Assembly: GCF_048569485.1 (NCBI RefSeq)
Contig: NC_134364.1
Coordinates: forward strand, 130,115,089-130,179,088
Reading direction: 5' to 3'
Source: Anomaloglossus baeobatrachus
Taxonomy: Eukaryota; Chordata; Amphibia; Anura; Aromobatidae
Length of the DNA stretch: 64,000 bases
Positions 1 to 28,727 of the stretch are shown here, one piece after another; position 1 is the stretch's first letter; each line of letters starts with the position of its first letter. The translations under genes were made by a program, and so were the position numbers. The notes beneath the pieces are model-generated. The model was not told the origin of the DNA and searched no databases. It worked only from the letters and a program-made list of their open reading frames with translations.

Positions 1-3000
1 CTGTCCCCTCACACTCCCACCTCCTCTCATACTGTCCCCTCACACTCCCACCTCCCCTCATACTGTCCCCTCACACTCCCTTCTCTCCTCATACTGTCCC
101 CTCACACTTCCTTCTCTCCTCATACTGTCCCCTCACACTCCCTTCTCTCCTTATCCTGTCCCCTCACTCCCTTCTCTCCTCATACTGTCGCCTCACACCC
201 CCTTCTCTCCTCATACTGTCCCCTCACACTCCCTTCTCTCCTCATACTGTCCCCTCACACTCCCTTCTCTCCTCATACTGTCGCCTCACACCCCCTTCTC
301 TCCTCATACTGTCCCCTCACACTCCCACCTCCTCTCATACTGTCCCCTCACACTCCCTTCTCTCCTCATACTGTCCCCTCACACTCCCTTCTCTCCTCAT
401 ACTGTCCCCACACTCCCTTCTCTCCTCATACTGTCCCCTCACACTTCCTTCTCTCCTTATACTGTCGCCTCACACCCCCTTCTCTCCTCATACTGTCCCC
501 TCACACTCCCACCTCCCCTCATACTGTCCCCTCACACTCCCTTCTCTCCTCATACTGTCCCCTCACACTCCCACCTCCCCTCATACTGTCCCCTCACACT
601 CCCTTCTCTCCTCATACTGTCCCCTCACACTCCCTTCTCTCCTCATACTGTCGCCTCACACTCCCTTCTCTCATACTGTCGCCTCACACTCCCTTCTCTC
701 CTCATACTGTCGCGTCACACTCCCTTCTCTCCTTATACTGTCGCCTCACACTCCCAGCTCCCCTCATACTGTCCCCTCACACTCCCTTCTCTCCTCATAC
801 TGTCCCCTCACACTCCCACCTCCCCTCATACTGTCCCCTCACACTCCCACCCCCCCTCATACTGTCCCCTCACACTCCCTTCTCTCCTCATACTGTCCCC
901 TCACACTCCCTTCTCTCCTCACACTGTCGCCTCACAACCCCTTCTCTCCTCATACTGTCCCCTCACACTCCCACCTCCCCTCCTACTGTCCCCTCACACT
1001 GCCACCTCCCCTCATACTGTCCCCTCACACTCCCTTCTCTCCTCATACTGTCCCCTCACACTCCCTTCTCTCCTCATACTGTCGCCTCACACTCCCTTCT
1101 CTCCTCATACTGTCGCCTCACACTCCCTTCTCTCCTCATACTGTCCCCTCACACTCCCTTTTCTCCTCATACTGTCCCTTCACACTCCCACCTCCCCTCA
1201 TACTGTCCCCTCACACTCCCACCTCCCCTCATACTGTCCCCTCACACTCCCTTCTCTCCTCATACTGTCCCCTCACACTCCCTTCTCTCCTCATACTGTC
1301 CCCTCACACTCCCACCTCCCCTCATACTGTCCCCTCACACTCCCTTCTCTCCTCATACTGTCTCCTCACACTCCCACCTCCCCTCATACTGTCCCCTCAC
1401 ACTCCCTTCTCTCCTTATACTGTCCCCTCACACTCCCACCTCCCCTCATACTGTCCCCTCACACTCCCTTCTCTCCTCATACTGTCCCCTCACACTCCCT
1501 TCTCTCCTCATACTGTCCCCTCACACTCCCTTCTCTCCTCATACTGTCCCCTCACACTCCCACCTCCCCTCATACTGTCCCCTCACACTCCCTTCTCTCC
1601 TCATACTGTCCCCTCACACTCCCACCTCCCCTCATACTGTCCCCTCACACTCCCACCTCCCCTCATACTGTCCCCTCACACTCCCTTCTCCCCTCATACT
1701 GTCCCCTCACACTCCCTTCTCTCCTCATACTTTCTCCTCACACTCCCACCTCCCCTCATACTGTCCCCTCACACTCCCTTCTCTCCTCACACTCCCACCT
1801 CCCCTCATACTGTCCCCTCACACTCCCTTCTCTCATTATACTGTCCCCTCACACTCCCACCTCCCCTCATACTGTCGCCTCACACCCCGTTCTCTCCTCA
1901 TACTGTCCCCTCACACTCCCACCTTCCCTCATACTGTCCCCTCACACTCCCACCTCCCCTCATACTGTCCCCTCACACTCCCACCTCCCCTCATACTGTC
2001 CCCTCACACTCCCTTCTCTCCTCATACTGTCCCCTCACACTCCCTTCTCTCCTCATACTGTCGCCTCACACTCCCTTCTCTCCTCATACTGTCCCCTCAC
2101 ACTCCCATCTCCCCTCATACTGTCCCCTCACACTCCCTTCTCTCCTCACACTCCCACCTCCCCTCATACTGTCCCCTCACACTCCCTTCTCTCATTATAC
2201 TGTCCCCTCACACTCCCTTCTCTCCTCATACTGTCGCCTCACACTCCCTTCTCTCCTCATACTGTCCCCTCACACTCCCACCTCCTCTCATACTGTCCCC
2301 TCACACTCCCACCTCCCCTCATACTGTCCCCTCACACTCCCTTCTCTCCTCATACTGTCCCCTCACACTTCCTTCTCTCCTCATACTGTCCCCTCACACT
2401 CCCTTCTCTCCTTATACTGTCCCCTCACTCCCTTCTCTCCTCATACTGTCGCCTCACACCCCCTTCTCTCCTCATACTGTCCCCTCACACTCCCTTCTCT
2501 CTTCATACTGTCCCCTCACACTCCCTTCTCTCCTCATACTGTCCCCTCACACTCCCTTCTCTCCTCATACTGTCGCCTCACACCCCCTTCTCTCCTCATA
2601 CTGTCCCCTCACACTCCCACCTCCTCTCATACTGTCCCCTCACACTCCCTTCTCTCCTCATACTGTCCCCTCACACTCCCTTCTCTCCTCATACTGTCCC
2701 CACACTCCCTTCTCTCCTCATACTGTCCCCTCACACTCCCTTCTCTCCTTATACTGTCGCCTCACACCCCCTTCTCTCCTCATACTGTCCCCTCACACTC
2801 CCACCTCCCCTCATACTGTCCCCTCACACTCCCTTCTCTCCTCATACTGTCCCCTCACACTCCCACCTCCCCTCATACTGTCCCCTCACACTCCCACCTC
2901 CCCTCATACTGTCCCCTCACACTCCCTTCTCTCCTCATACTGTCCCCTCACACTCCCACCTCCCCTCATACTGTCCCCTCACACTCCCTTCTCTCCTCAT

Positions 3001-6000
3001 ACTGTCCCCTCACACTCCCACCTCCCCTCATACTGTCCCCTCACACTCCCACCTCCCCTCATACTGTCCCCTCACACTCCCTTCTCTCCTCATACTGTCC
3101 CCTCACACTCCCTTCTCTCCTCATACTGTCCCCTCACACTCCCACCTCCCCTCATACTGTCCCCTCACACTCCCTTCTCTCCTCATACTGTCTCCTCACA
3201 CTCCCACCTCCCCTCATACTGTCCCCTCACACTCCCTTCTCTCTTTATACTGTCCCATCACACTCCCACCTCCCCTCATACTGTCCCCTCACACTCCCTT
3301 CTCTCCTCATACTGTCCCCTCACACTCCCTTCTCTCCTCATACTGTCCCCTCACACTCCCTTCTCTCCTCATACTGTCCCCTCACACTCCCACCTCCCCT
3401 CATACTGTCCCCTCACACTCCCTTCTCTCCTCATACTGTCCCCTCACACTCCCACCTCCCCTCATACTGTCCCTTCACACTCCCATCTCCCCTCATACTG
3501 TCCCCTCACACTCCCTTCTCTCCTCATACTGTCCCCTCACACTCCCTTCTCTCCTTATGCTGTCCCCTCACACTCCCACCTCCCCTCATACTGTCCCCTC
3601 ACACTCCCTTCTCTCCTCACACTCCCACCTCCCCTCATACTGTCCCCTCACACTCCCTTCTCTCCTTATACTGTCCCCTCACACTCCCACCTCCCCTCAT
3701 ACTGTCCCCTCACACTCCCTTCTCTCCTCATACTGTCCCCTCACACTCCCTTCTCTCCTCATACTGTCCCCTCACACTCCCTTCTCTCCTCATACTGTCC
3801 CCTCACACTCCCTTCTCTCCTCATACTGTCCCCTCACACTCCCACCTCCCCTCATACTGTCCCCTCACACTCCCTTCTCTCCTCATACCGTCCTCTCACA
3901 CTCCCACCTCCCCTCATACTGTCCCCTCACACTCCCTTCTCTCCTCATACTGTCCCCTCACACTCCCTTCTCTTCTCATACTGTCGCCTCACACTCCCTT
4001 CTCTCCTCATACTGTCGCCTCACACCCCGTTCTCTCCTCATACTGTCCCCTCACACTCCCACCTCCCCTCATACTGTCCCCTCACACTCCCACCTCCCCT
4101 CATACTGTCCCCTCACACTCCCACCTCCCCTCATACTGTCCCCTCACACTCCCTTCTCTCCTCATACTGTCCCCTCACACTCCCTTCTCTCCTCATACTG
4201 TCGCCTCACACTCACTTCTCTCCTCATACTGTCCCCTCACACTCCCACCTCCTCTCATACTGTCCCCTCACACTCCCACCTCCCCTCATACTGTCCCCTC
4301 ACACTCCCTTCTCTCCTCATACTGTCCCCTCACACTTCCTTCTCTCCTCATACTGTCCCCTCACACTCCCTTCTCTCCTTATCCTGTCCCCTCACTCCCT
4401 TCTCTTTTCATACTGTCGCCTCACACCCCCTTCTATCCTCATACTGTCCCCTCACACTCCCTTCTCTCCTCATTCTGTCCCCTCACACTCCCTTCTCTCC
4501 TCATACTGTCGCCTCACACCCCCTTCTCTCCTCATACTGTCCCCTCACACTCCCACCTCCTCTCATACTGTCCCCTCACACTCCTTTCTCTCCTCATACT
4601 GTCCCCTCACATTCCCTTCTCTCCTCATACTGTCCCCACACTCCCTTCTCTCCTCATACTGTCCCCTCACACTCCCTTCTCTCCTTATACTGTCGCCTCA
4701 CACCCCCTTCTCTCCTCATACTGTCCTCTCACACTCCCACCTCCCCTCATACTGTCCCCTCACACTCCCTTCTCTCCTCATACTGTCCCCTCACACTCCC
4801 ACTTCCCCTCATACTGTCCCCTCACACTCCCTTCTCTCCTCATACTGTCCCCTCACACTCCCTTCTCTCCTCATACTGTCGCCTCACACTCCCTTCTCTC
4901 ATACTGTCGCCTCACACTCCCTTCTCTCCTCATACTGTCGCCTCACACTCCCTTCTCTCCTCATACTGTCGCCTCACACTCCCAGCTCCCCTCATACTGT
5001 CCCCTCACACTCCCTTCTCTCCTCATACTGTCCCCTCACACTCCCACCTCCCCTCATACTGTCCCCTCACACTCCCACCCCCCCTCATACTGTCCCCTCA
5101 CACTCCCTTCTCTCCTCATACTGTCCCCTCACACTCCCTTCTCCCCTCACACTGTCGCCTCACAACCCCTTCTCTCCTCATACTGTCCCCTCACACTCCC
5201 CACCTCCCCTCATACTGTCCCCTCACACTCCCTTCTCTCCTCATACTGTCCCCTCACACTCCCACCTCCCCTCATGCTGTCCCCTCACACTCCCACCTCC
5301 CCTCATACTGTCCCCTCACACTCCCTTCTCTCCTCATACTGTCACCTCACACTCCCTTCTCTCCTCATACTGTCGCCTCACACTCCCTTCTCTCCTCATA
5401 CTGTCGCCTCACACTCCCTTCTCTCCTCATACTGTCCCCTCACACTCCCACCTCCCCTCATACTGTCCCCTCACACTCCCTTTTCTCCTCATACTGTCCC
5501 CTCACACTCCCACCTCCCCTCATACTGTCCCCTCACACTCCCACCTCCCCTCATACTGTCCCCTCACACTTCCTTCTCTCCTCATACTGTCCCCTCACAC
5601 TCCCTTCTCTCCTCATACTGTCCCCTCACACTCCCACCTCCCTTCATACTGTCCCCTCACACTCCCTTCTCTCCTCATACTGTCTCCTCACACTCCAACC
5701 TCCCCTCATACTGTCCCCTCACACTCCCTTCTCTCCTTATACTGTCCCCTCACACTCCCACCTCCCCTCATACTGTCCCCTCACACTCCCTTCTCTCCTC
5801 ATACTGTCCCCTCACACTCCCTTCTCTCCTCATACTGTCCCCTCACACTCCCTTCTCTCCTCATACTGTCCCCTCACACTCCCACCTCCCCTCATACTGT
5901 CCCCCTCACACTCCCACCTCCCCTCATACTGTCCCCTCACACTCCCACCTCCCTCCTCATACTGTCCCCTCACACTCCCTTCTCTCCTCATACTGTCCCC

Positions 6001-9000
6001 TCACACTCCCACCTCCCCTCATACTGTCCCCTCACACTCCCTTCTCTCCTCATACTGTCCCCTCACACCTCCCACCTCCCCTCATACTGTCCCCTCACAC
6101 TCCCACCTCCCCTCATACTGTCCCCTCACACTCCCTTCTCCCCCTCATACTGTCCCCTCACACTCCCTTCTCTCCTCATACTTTCTTCTCACACTCCCAC
6201 CTCCCCTCAATACTGTCCCCTCACACTCCCTTCTCTCCTCACACTCCCACCTCCCCTCATACTGTCCCCCTCACACTCCCTTCTCTCATTATACTGTCCC
6301 CTCACACTCCCACCTCCCCTCATACTGTCGCCTCACACCCCCGTTCTCTCCTCATACTGTCCCCTCACACTCCCACCTCCCCTCATACTGTCCCCCTCAC
6401 ACTCCCACCTCCCCTCATACTGTCCCCTCACACTCCCACCCTCCCCTCATACTGTCCCCTCACACTCCCTTCTCTCCTCATACTGTCCTCCTCACACTCC
6501 CATCTCCCCTCATACTGTCCCCTCACACTTCCCTTCTCTCCTCACACTCCCACCTCCCCTCATACTGTCCCCTCACACTCCCCTTCTCTCATTATACTGT
6601 CCCCTCACACTCCCTTCTCTCCTCATACTGTCGCCTCACACCCCGGTTCTCTCCTCATACTGTCCCCTCACACTCCCACCTCCCCTCATACTGTCCCCTC
6701 ACACACTCCCCACCTCCCCCTCATACTGTCCCCTCACACTCCCAACTCCCCTCATACTGTCCCCTCCACACTCCCTTCTCTCCTCATACTGTCCCCTCAC
6801 ACTCCCTTCTCTCCTCATACTGTCGCCTCACACTCCCTTCTCTCCTCATACTGTCCCCTCACACTCCCACCTCCTCTCATACTGTCCCCTCACAACCTCC
6901 CACCTCCCCTCATACTGTCCCCTCACACTCCCTTCTCTCCTCATACTGTCCCCCTCACACTTCCTTCTCTCCTCATACTGTCCCCTCACACTCCCTTCTC
7001 TCCTTATACTGTCCCCTCACTCCCTTCTCTCCTCATACTGTCGCCTCACCCCCTTCTCTCCTCATACTGTCCCCTCACACTCCCTTCTCTCCTCATACTG
7101 TCCCCCTCACACTCCCTTCTCTCCTCATACTGTCGCCTCACACCCCCCTTCTCTCCTCATACTGTCCCCTCACACTCCCACCCTTCCTCTCATACTGTCC
7201 CCTCACACTCCCTTCTCTCCTCATACTGTCCCCTCACACTCCCTTCTCTCCTCATACTGTCCCCACACTCCCTTCTCTCCTCATACTGTCCCCCTCACAC
7301 TCCCTTCTCTCCTTATACTGTCGCCTCACACCCCCTTTCTCACCTCCCCTCATACTGTCCCCTCACACTCCCTTCTCTCCTCATACTGTCCCCTCACACT
7401 CCCACCTCCCCTCATACTGTCCCCTCACACTCCCTTTTCTCCTCATACTGTCCCCTCACACTCCCTTCTCTCCTCATACTGTCGCCTCACACTCCCTTCT
7501 CTCATACTGTCGCCTCACACTCCCTTCTCTCCTCATACTGTCGCCTCACACTCCCTTCTCTCCTCATACTGTCGCCTCACTCTCCCAGCTCCCCTCATAC
7601 TGTCCCCTCACACTCCCTTCTCTCCTCATACTGTCCCCTCACACTCCCACCTCCCCTCATACTGTCCCCTCACACTCCCACCCCCCCTCATACTGTCCCC
7701 TCACACTCCCTTCTCTCCTCATACTGTCCCCTCACACTCCCTTCTCTCCTCGCACTGTCGCCTCACAACACCTTCTCTCCTCATACTGTCCCCTCACACT
7801 CCCTCCTCCCCTCATACTGTCCCCTCACACTCCCTTCTCTCCTCATACTGTCCCCTCACACTCCCACCTGCCCTCATACTGTCCCCTCACACTCCCACCT
7901 CCCCTCATACTGTCCCCTCACACTCCCTTCTCTCCTCATACTGTCCCCTCACACTCCCTTCTCTCCTCATACTGTCGCCTCACACTCCCTTCTCTCCTCA
8001 TACTGTCGCCTCACACTCCCTTCTCTCCTCATACTGTCACCTCACACTCCCTTCTCTCCTCATACTGTCCCCTCACACTCCCACCTCCCCTCATACTGTC
8101 CCCTCACACTCCCTTCTCTCCTCATACTGTCCCCTCACACTCCCACCTCCCCTCATACTGTCCCCTCACACTCCCTTCTCTCCTCATACTGTCCCCTCAC
8201 ACTCCCTTCTCTCCTCATACTGTCCCCTCACACTCCCACCTCCCCTCATACTGTCCCCTCACACTCCCTTCTCTCCTCATACTGTCTCCTCACACTCCCA
8301 CCTCCCCTCATACTGTCCCCTCACACTCCCTTCTCTCCTTATACTGTCCCCTCACACTCCCACCTCCCCTCATACTGTCCCCTCACACTCCCTTCTCTCC
8401 TCATACTGTCCCCTCACACTCCCTTCTCTCCTCATACTGTCCCCTCACACTCCCTTCTCTCCTCATACTGTCCCCTCACACTCCCACCTCCCCTCATACT
8501 GTCCCCTCACACTCCCTTCTCTCCTCATACTGTCCCCTCACACTCCCACCTCCCCTCATACTGTCCCCTCACACTCCCACCTCCCCTCATACTGTCCCCT
8601 CACACTCCCTTCTCCCCTCATACTGTCCCCTCACACTCCCTTCTCTCCTCATACTGTCTCCTCACACTCCCACCTCCCCTCATACTGTCCCCTCACACTC
8701 CCTTCTCTCCTCATACTGTCCCCTCACACTCCCTTCTCTCCTCACACTCCCACCTCCCCTCATACTGTCCCCTCACACTCCCTTCTCTCATTATACTGTC
8801 CCCTCACACTCCCACCTCCCCTCATACTGTCCCCTCACACTCCCTTCTCTCCTCATACTGTCCCCTCACACTCCCTTCTCTCCTCATACTGTCCCCTCAC
8901 ACTCTCTTCTCTCCTCATACTGTACCCTCACACTCCCACCTCCCCTCATACTGTCCCCTCACACTCCCTTCTCTCCTCACACTCCTACCTCCCCTCATAC

Positions 9001-9505
9001 TGTCCCCTCACACTCCCTTCTCTCATTATACTGTCCCCTCACACTCCCACCTCCCCTCATACTGTCCCCTCACACTCCCTTCTCTCCTCATACTGTCCCC
9101 TCACACTCCCTTCTCTCCTCATACTGTCCCCTCACACTCCCTTCTCTCCTCATACTGTCCCCTCACACTCCCTTCTCTCCTCATACTGTCCCCTCACACT
9201 CCCTTCTCTCCTCATACTGTCCCCTCACACTCCCTTCTCTCCTCATACTGTGCCCTCACACTCCCTTCTCTCCTCATACTGTGCCCTCACACTCCCTTCT
9301 CTCCTCATACTGTCCCCTCACACTCCCACCTCCCCTCACACTCCCTTCTCTCCTCATACTGTCCCCTCACACTCCCTTCTCCCCTCATACTGTCGCCTCA
9401 CACTCCCACCTCCCCTCATACTGTCCCCTCACACTCCCTTCTCTCCTCATACTGTCCCCTCACACTCCCTTCTCTCCTCATACTGTCCCCTCACACACTT
9501 TTCTC
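1..9505. repeat. 31-bp pyrimidine-rich minisatellite, about 300 copies
   Basis: Two main unit variants alternate, both 31 bp. They share CTGTCCCCTCACACTCCC and then differ: one continues TTCTCTCCTCATA, the other ACCTCCCCTCATA. A third common variant has CTGTCGCC. The array starts before the window and ends at about 9,505, some 530 bp upstream of the myosin start codon. Because 31 is not a multiple of 3 and the unit lacks stops on the + strand, all three + frames stay open for kilobases, giving false ORFs. Truncated marker units recur every 2.0-2.6 kb, so larger blocks have been duplicated. The stretch from about 5,890 to 7,340 carries many single-base insertions not seen elsewhere in the array. 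Confidence 0.97.
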
Positions 9506-10032
9506 TTCCTCACATAATTCCTCCCTATAACGCTGTATTGGAGCACTTTGCACAGTTTCCGCCTCTGAGGCGCAGGAGTCATATCAGTCTCGTAGTGAGG
9601 TCACGTGCCCGCGCTGCTAACAGACAGTGGTGCAGCTGAATGCCGGGGACTCACATTGTCCGTACCGGCTGTCACAGTAATACCGGCTCGGAGAATGGCG
9701 GGGATCACTGTCAGGGGACGTCAGAGTGCCGCCTCCGGGGATCAATATAGAGCCGCTGTAACGGCGCCCCCTGCTGGTGCGTATGTGACAAATACCCCCT
9801 TTTCCCCAGCTCCGTCCCTGCAGTGCCGCTCCTCTCCAGCAGGTGTCACTGCCGCGGCCACGCCCCATGCAGAGCTCACCTTTACCTGACACCGCCCATG
9901 TAACCGGGAGAGCGCCGGAAGAGACCGCCGGAGACCCCCAGGAGAGCACCGGAGACCCCCTCCCCACACACACCGAGGAGTAGCGGAATGAGGTGGTACG
10001 AACCCTGAAGAAGAGGCCGTCCTGACACCACC

Positions 10033-10035
<3 letters not shown>
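9506..10035 (+). promoter_or_regulatory. 5' flank and 5' UTR (exon 1) of the class I myosin gene
   Basis: This is unique, CpG-containing sequence between the 31-bp array and the start codon. An E-box CACGTG lies at 9,602-9,607, and no TATA box is obvious. The right end reads CACCACCATG followed at once by a consensus donor, GTGAGA, at 10,036. Exon 1 therefore carries only the 5' UTR and the ATG. The transcription start cannot be placed from sequence; it presumably lies within the last few hundred bases. Assignment as promoter is inference from position and composition. Confidence 0.6.
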
Positions 10036-25567
<15,532 letters not shown>

Positions 25568-25579
25568 GCTGCTGGACAG

Positions 25580-25681
25580 AATAAAGCTTTTATATCATGG
25601 TGGCTGAGAGCCGAGTTTTTATATGTGTTTTTTTATACTTGTGTTGGGGCGAGTGCTCCTATTTATGGAACGTTCAATAAA
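25580..25681 (+). terminator. Polyadenylation signals of the myosin gene
   Basis: AATAAA occurs at 25,580-25,585, only 13 bases after the stop codon, and again at 25,676-25,681. A T/GT-rich stretch (ATATGTGTTTTTTTATACTT) follows the first. Either could be used; the first would give a very short 3' UTR. Confidence 0.6.
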
Positions 25682-25699
25682 TCTTCCCTCAGCAGCGGG

Positions 25700-26070
25700 A
25701 GGCGTCCCGGTTGTGTGATGTACCGCGCCGCCCGTTTCCTGCACTGCTTGTATCCTACGTAGATTGTGTGATGTACCGTGCTGCTCATATGGTGCACCAG
25801 CTGCGTGATGAAGCATACCGGTTGCGTGTCATCCAGCACTGCTAATGTGATGTACTGCATTGCCTCTGCCCTCCACCAATTGTGTAATGTACTGTGCCGC
25901 CCATTTCCTGCACCAATTGTGTAATGTACAAGGCCTTTTGTATCTTGCACTGGTTGTGATGTACCTGGCTACTTACATGCTGCACTGGGTGTGTGATGTA
26001 CCGTCCAGCCCCGCTTGTACGTGGCATAAGTTATGTACCACACCGCCTGTTTTTGCAGCGGTTGTCTGAT
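25700..26070. repeat. Degenerate ~50-bp tandem repeat downstream of the myosin
   Basis: Diverged copies of TTGTGTGATGTACCG plus CCGCCCGTTTCCTGCAC recur about seven times. Old array; no gene seen. Confidence 0.8.
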
Positions 26071-26086
26071 TTAATGCACTGCTATA

Positions 26087-28128
26087 CAGAGGAACCTTGG
26101 TTTACAAGCACGCTCCCAGAATGGATTGTTCTCGTAAACCAAGTTACTCGTCTAGTACAGCAAAATTTCCCATAGGAAGTAATGCCAGCTCAGACAATTC
26201 CTTCCCCAACTTGTTCAATGTCCTACCCTTGTCCCCTATTGTGCCTTTCCACAAGCGCACACATACATTATGCTCACCTTACCTCTGTTCCATCACCGGC
26301 CTCATGGTTCTTGTAGTTCACCGGTATAAGATGTGTATCGGGTAACCATCGCCACCGCTGCCAGAGCTAGCGCTGCCAGAGCGCTGACGTCAGCCGCTTG
26401 CCTCTGATTGGTCAGTGTGCTGCCTTTGACTAGCAGCTGACAGCGGAAGTTCCTCCATCCAAAGAAAGAAGAAAAAGATATACCATAAACGGGATCACCG
26501 ACTCAATATTATAGTTGTGTAAAAATATATTTTATTGTACACACTAAGTGGAAGGAGCAAAGTGAAAAAAGGGCACATACACAAATGGTTAAAAACAATT
26601 AAAAAGCCAAAGATGGCATGGTTCCCCACCACGCCAGCCTCCAATACATAGGTATATGTAAGAGGTACACTCTATTATTATAAGTACAATAAGCCTCCAA
26701 ACAGTAAATGGTAATAACCCAGTACAAATATAGCCACCGGTGTGTGGATAACCGGCTTCACAGGTACATGAGTCTAATAATAGAGGGTACCTTTTACATG
26801 GATAACCGGCTTCACAGAGCAGGGTAGGAAGGGGTTTAAATAAGTTCAGATCAAATAGAGAAAATCAATACATGGCACATTTTTCTCCCCTGAGGAAGCC
26901 ACACGTCAGGTGGCGATACGTGTGGGGTCACACACCTCCTGCCTCGCCCCTTTGTACCTCCTCTGCTCCCCCTTTGGTACTATCTGCGCCGTCGGGTGTG
27001 AGTATGCTATTCTGCAGACTCATTTACTCCTAGCCTAGGTTTACATCTATGAATTTGTGTTGGATACACCTTGCTCTGTCTATCCAGGGCATGGCCACGG
27101 GTAGCTCTATGCTATAGACTGGATGATCATGCTATGTACTTACCCTAGGTAATACAGGTGTCTTTTACTAATCTGATAATCTATGACCAGTGCTCACAGG
27201 GCACACAATTTGCAGTATATATACCTGCTATTTATTCCTCCTGTAGTGGATGTCTTTGCCATCTATTTCACCTTGATATAATTATTTGGGTACTTGGCAG
27301 GGGTATTCTCTAAAGTTCTATTTATTGATTTTCTCTATTTGATCTGAACTTCTTTAAACCCCTTCCTACCCTGCTCTGTGAAGCCGGTTATCCATATACT
27401 GGTGGCTCTATATGTACTGGGTCATCACCATCTATTGTTTGTAGGTCTTTTGTATTTGCATGTAAAAGGTACCCTCTATTATTAGACTCTTGTATCTGAA
27501 GCCGGTTATCCACACACCGGTGGCTATATTTGTACTGGGTTATTACCATTTACTGTTTGGAGGCTTATTGTACTTATATGTAAGAGGTACACTATTATTA
27601 TACCTATGTATTGGAGGCTGGTGTGGTGGGGAACCATGCCATCTTTGGCTTTTTAATTGTTTTTAACCATTTGTGTATGTGCCCTTTTTTCACTTTGCTC
27701 CTTCCACTTAGTGTGTACAATAAAATATATTTTTTCACAACTATAATATTGAGTCGGTGATCCCGTTTATGGTATATCTTTTTCTTCTTTCTTTGCTTGG
27801 CTATTTTTGTATAGCAGGAGATCCCGACGGGTGGTGCCCTTCCAACTCCCTTGCTTGTTCCGGAAGTTCCTCCATCGTCGCGATGGTTACACGATACACA
27901 TCCCGTACCGGCGAACTACAAGAACCAGGAGGCCGGCAATGGAAGGTAAGGTGAGCATAGTGTGTGTGTGTGTACTGCAAGAGCGGGTCAGAACGCGGTT
28001 AAAGTACGGAACCGGAAGTGTGTGCGGTGAGGATTTTGCTTGTAAACCGAGATACAACTTTACAGCAAGCTTTGCTCGTATAGTAAGATACTCGCTAACT
28101 GGGTTACTTGTAAACCGAGGTTCCACTG
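26087..28128. mobile_element. Tigger-like (Tc1/mariner superfamily) non-autonomous transposon, interrupted
   Basis: The ends are inverted repeats: left CAGAGGAACCTTGGTTTACA, right (reverse complement) CAGTGGAACCTCGGTTTACA. The left end is preceded by TA; the right flank is not a clean TA. Internal AAACCAAGTTACTCG and CCCATAGGAAGTAATG are typical of this MITE group, from memory. A second element (26,460-27,860) is inserted inside. No transposase is visible. Confidence 0.75.
26460..27860. mobile_element. Inverted-repeat retroelement copy, Penelope-like candidate, nested in the Tigger-like element
   Basis: A 16-bp direct repeat, CGGAAGTTCCTCCATC, flanks it (26,444-26,459 and 27,861-27,876), consistent with a target-site duplication. 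Two arms of about 400-460 bp (26,465-26,870 and about 27,330-27,790) are inverted copies sharing motifs such as GATCACCGACTCAATATTAT and CACTAAGTGGAAGGAGCAAA. The unique centre holds a structured motif (26,890-26,933) made of CTGAGGA, a 5-bp stem, GATA and another 5-bp stem, resembling the hammerhead-type motif known in Penelope-like elements. The arm ends resemble the 3' end of the element at 60,791-63,440. No intact ORF. Family assignment is tentative. Confidence 0.6.
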
Positions 28129-28214
28129 CACTCCTTCTGCACATCCGACAAGTGCAGTGCCATTAACATCGCTGACCTCTGCATCGGCCATCAGGAGGCC
28201 AACACATTCACCCC

Positions 28215-28727
28215 GGGGGCAAGGGAAGCAGTTTTATTTTATGTACAAGTGATTGGTCGAACTTCATATATAAAACAAATGTTCATGTAGTAAAATCAAA
28301 ACTGCAACCACCATTTACATCCAAAACCAGAGGGACGAGTGCAGTCCTGTATTCACAAAGCAGGAAGACGTCCAGCTGATGCCACGCAGCTGATGCCACG
28401 GCGCAGGGTCACCGTGCAGATAACTACCATCCTCGGCACCGATGCTGTGGGGACAATGTTTTCCGGCTGCTCTCACAGAGAACATAAGATCCATAAAGGT
28501 ACAGTAACTAAAAAAACGTCCCAAATCTGGAGCTGTGATGCCCCCCAACTAAGTGCAGAAAAATAGATTTCTATTACACGTAGTTTACATATTTATATTG
28601 TCCGGCCCCCCGAGGAGCACGGCTCACCAGGAAGCGCAGGGGTGGTGTCGTACAGTAAGGCACATGGTGGCTTCAGTGACCGACGATCAGACTCCGGGGA
28701 GGTGACGATGCCCCCCACACCGTCCCC
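28215..28727 (-). terminator. 3' UTR and polyadenylation signal of znf687
   Basis: AATAAA on the - strand lies at 28,233-28,238 (TTTATT on +), about 490 bp after the znf687 stop codon. The interval is unique sequence with only chance ORFs. The myosin and znf687 therefore end about 2.5 kb apart, tail to tail, with mobile elements between. Confidence 0.65.

Noticed and set aside
1-9505. CRISPR-like periodic repeats (also considered for the 47,727 and 42,258 arrays)
   Set aside because: There are no unique spacers; whole units are near-identical head-to-tail copies, and the genome is eukaryotic.
3557-9530. Open reading frames of 1,986 and 1,418 codons
   Set aside because: They read through a 31-bp repeat that lacks stops in all + frames. 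There is no conserved domain, and the same peptide recurs with shifting phase.
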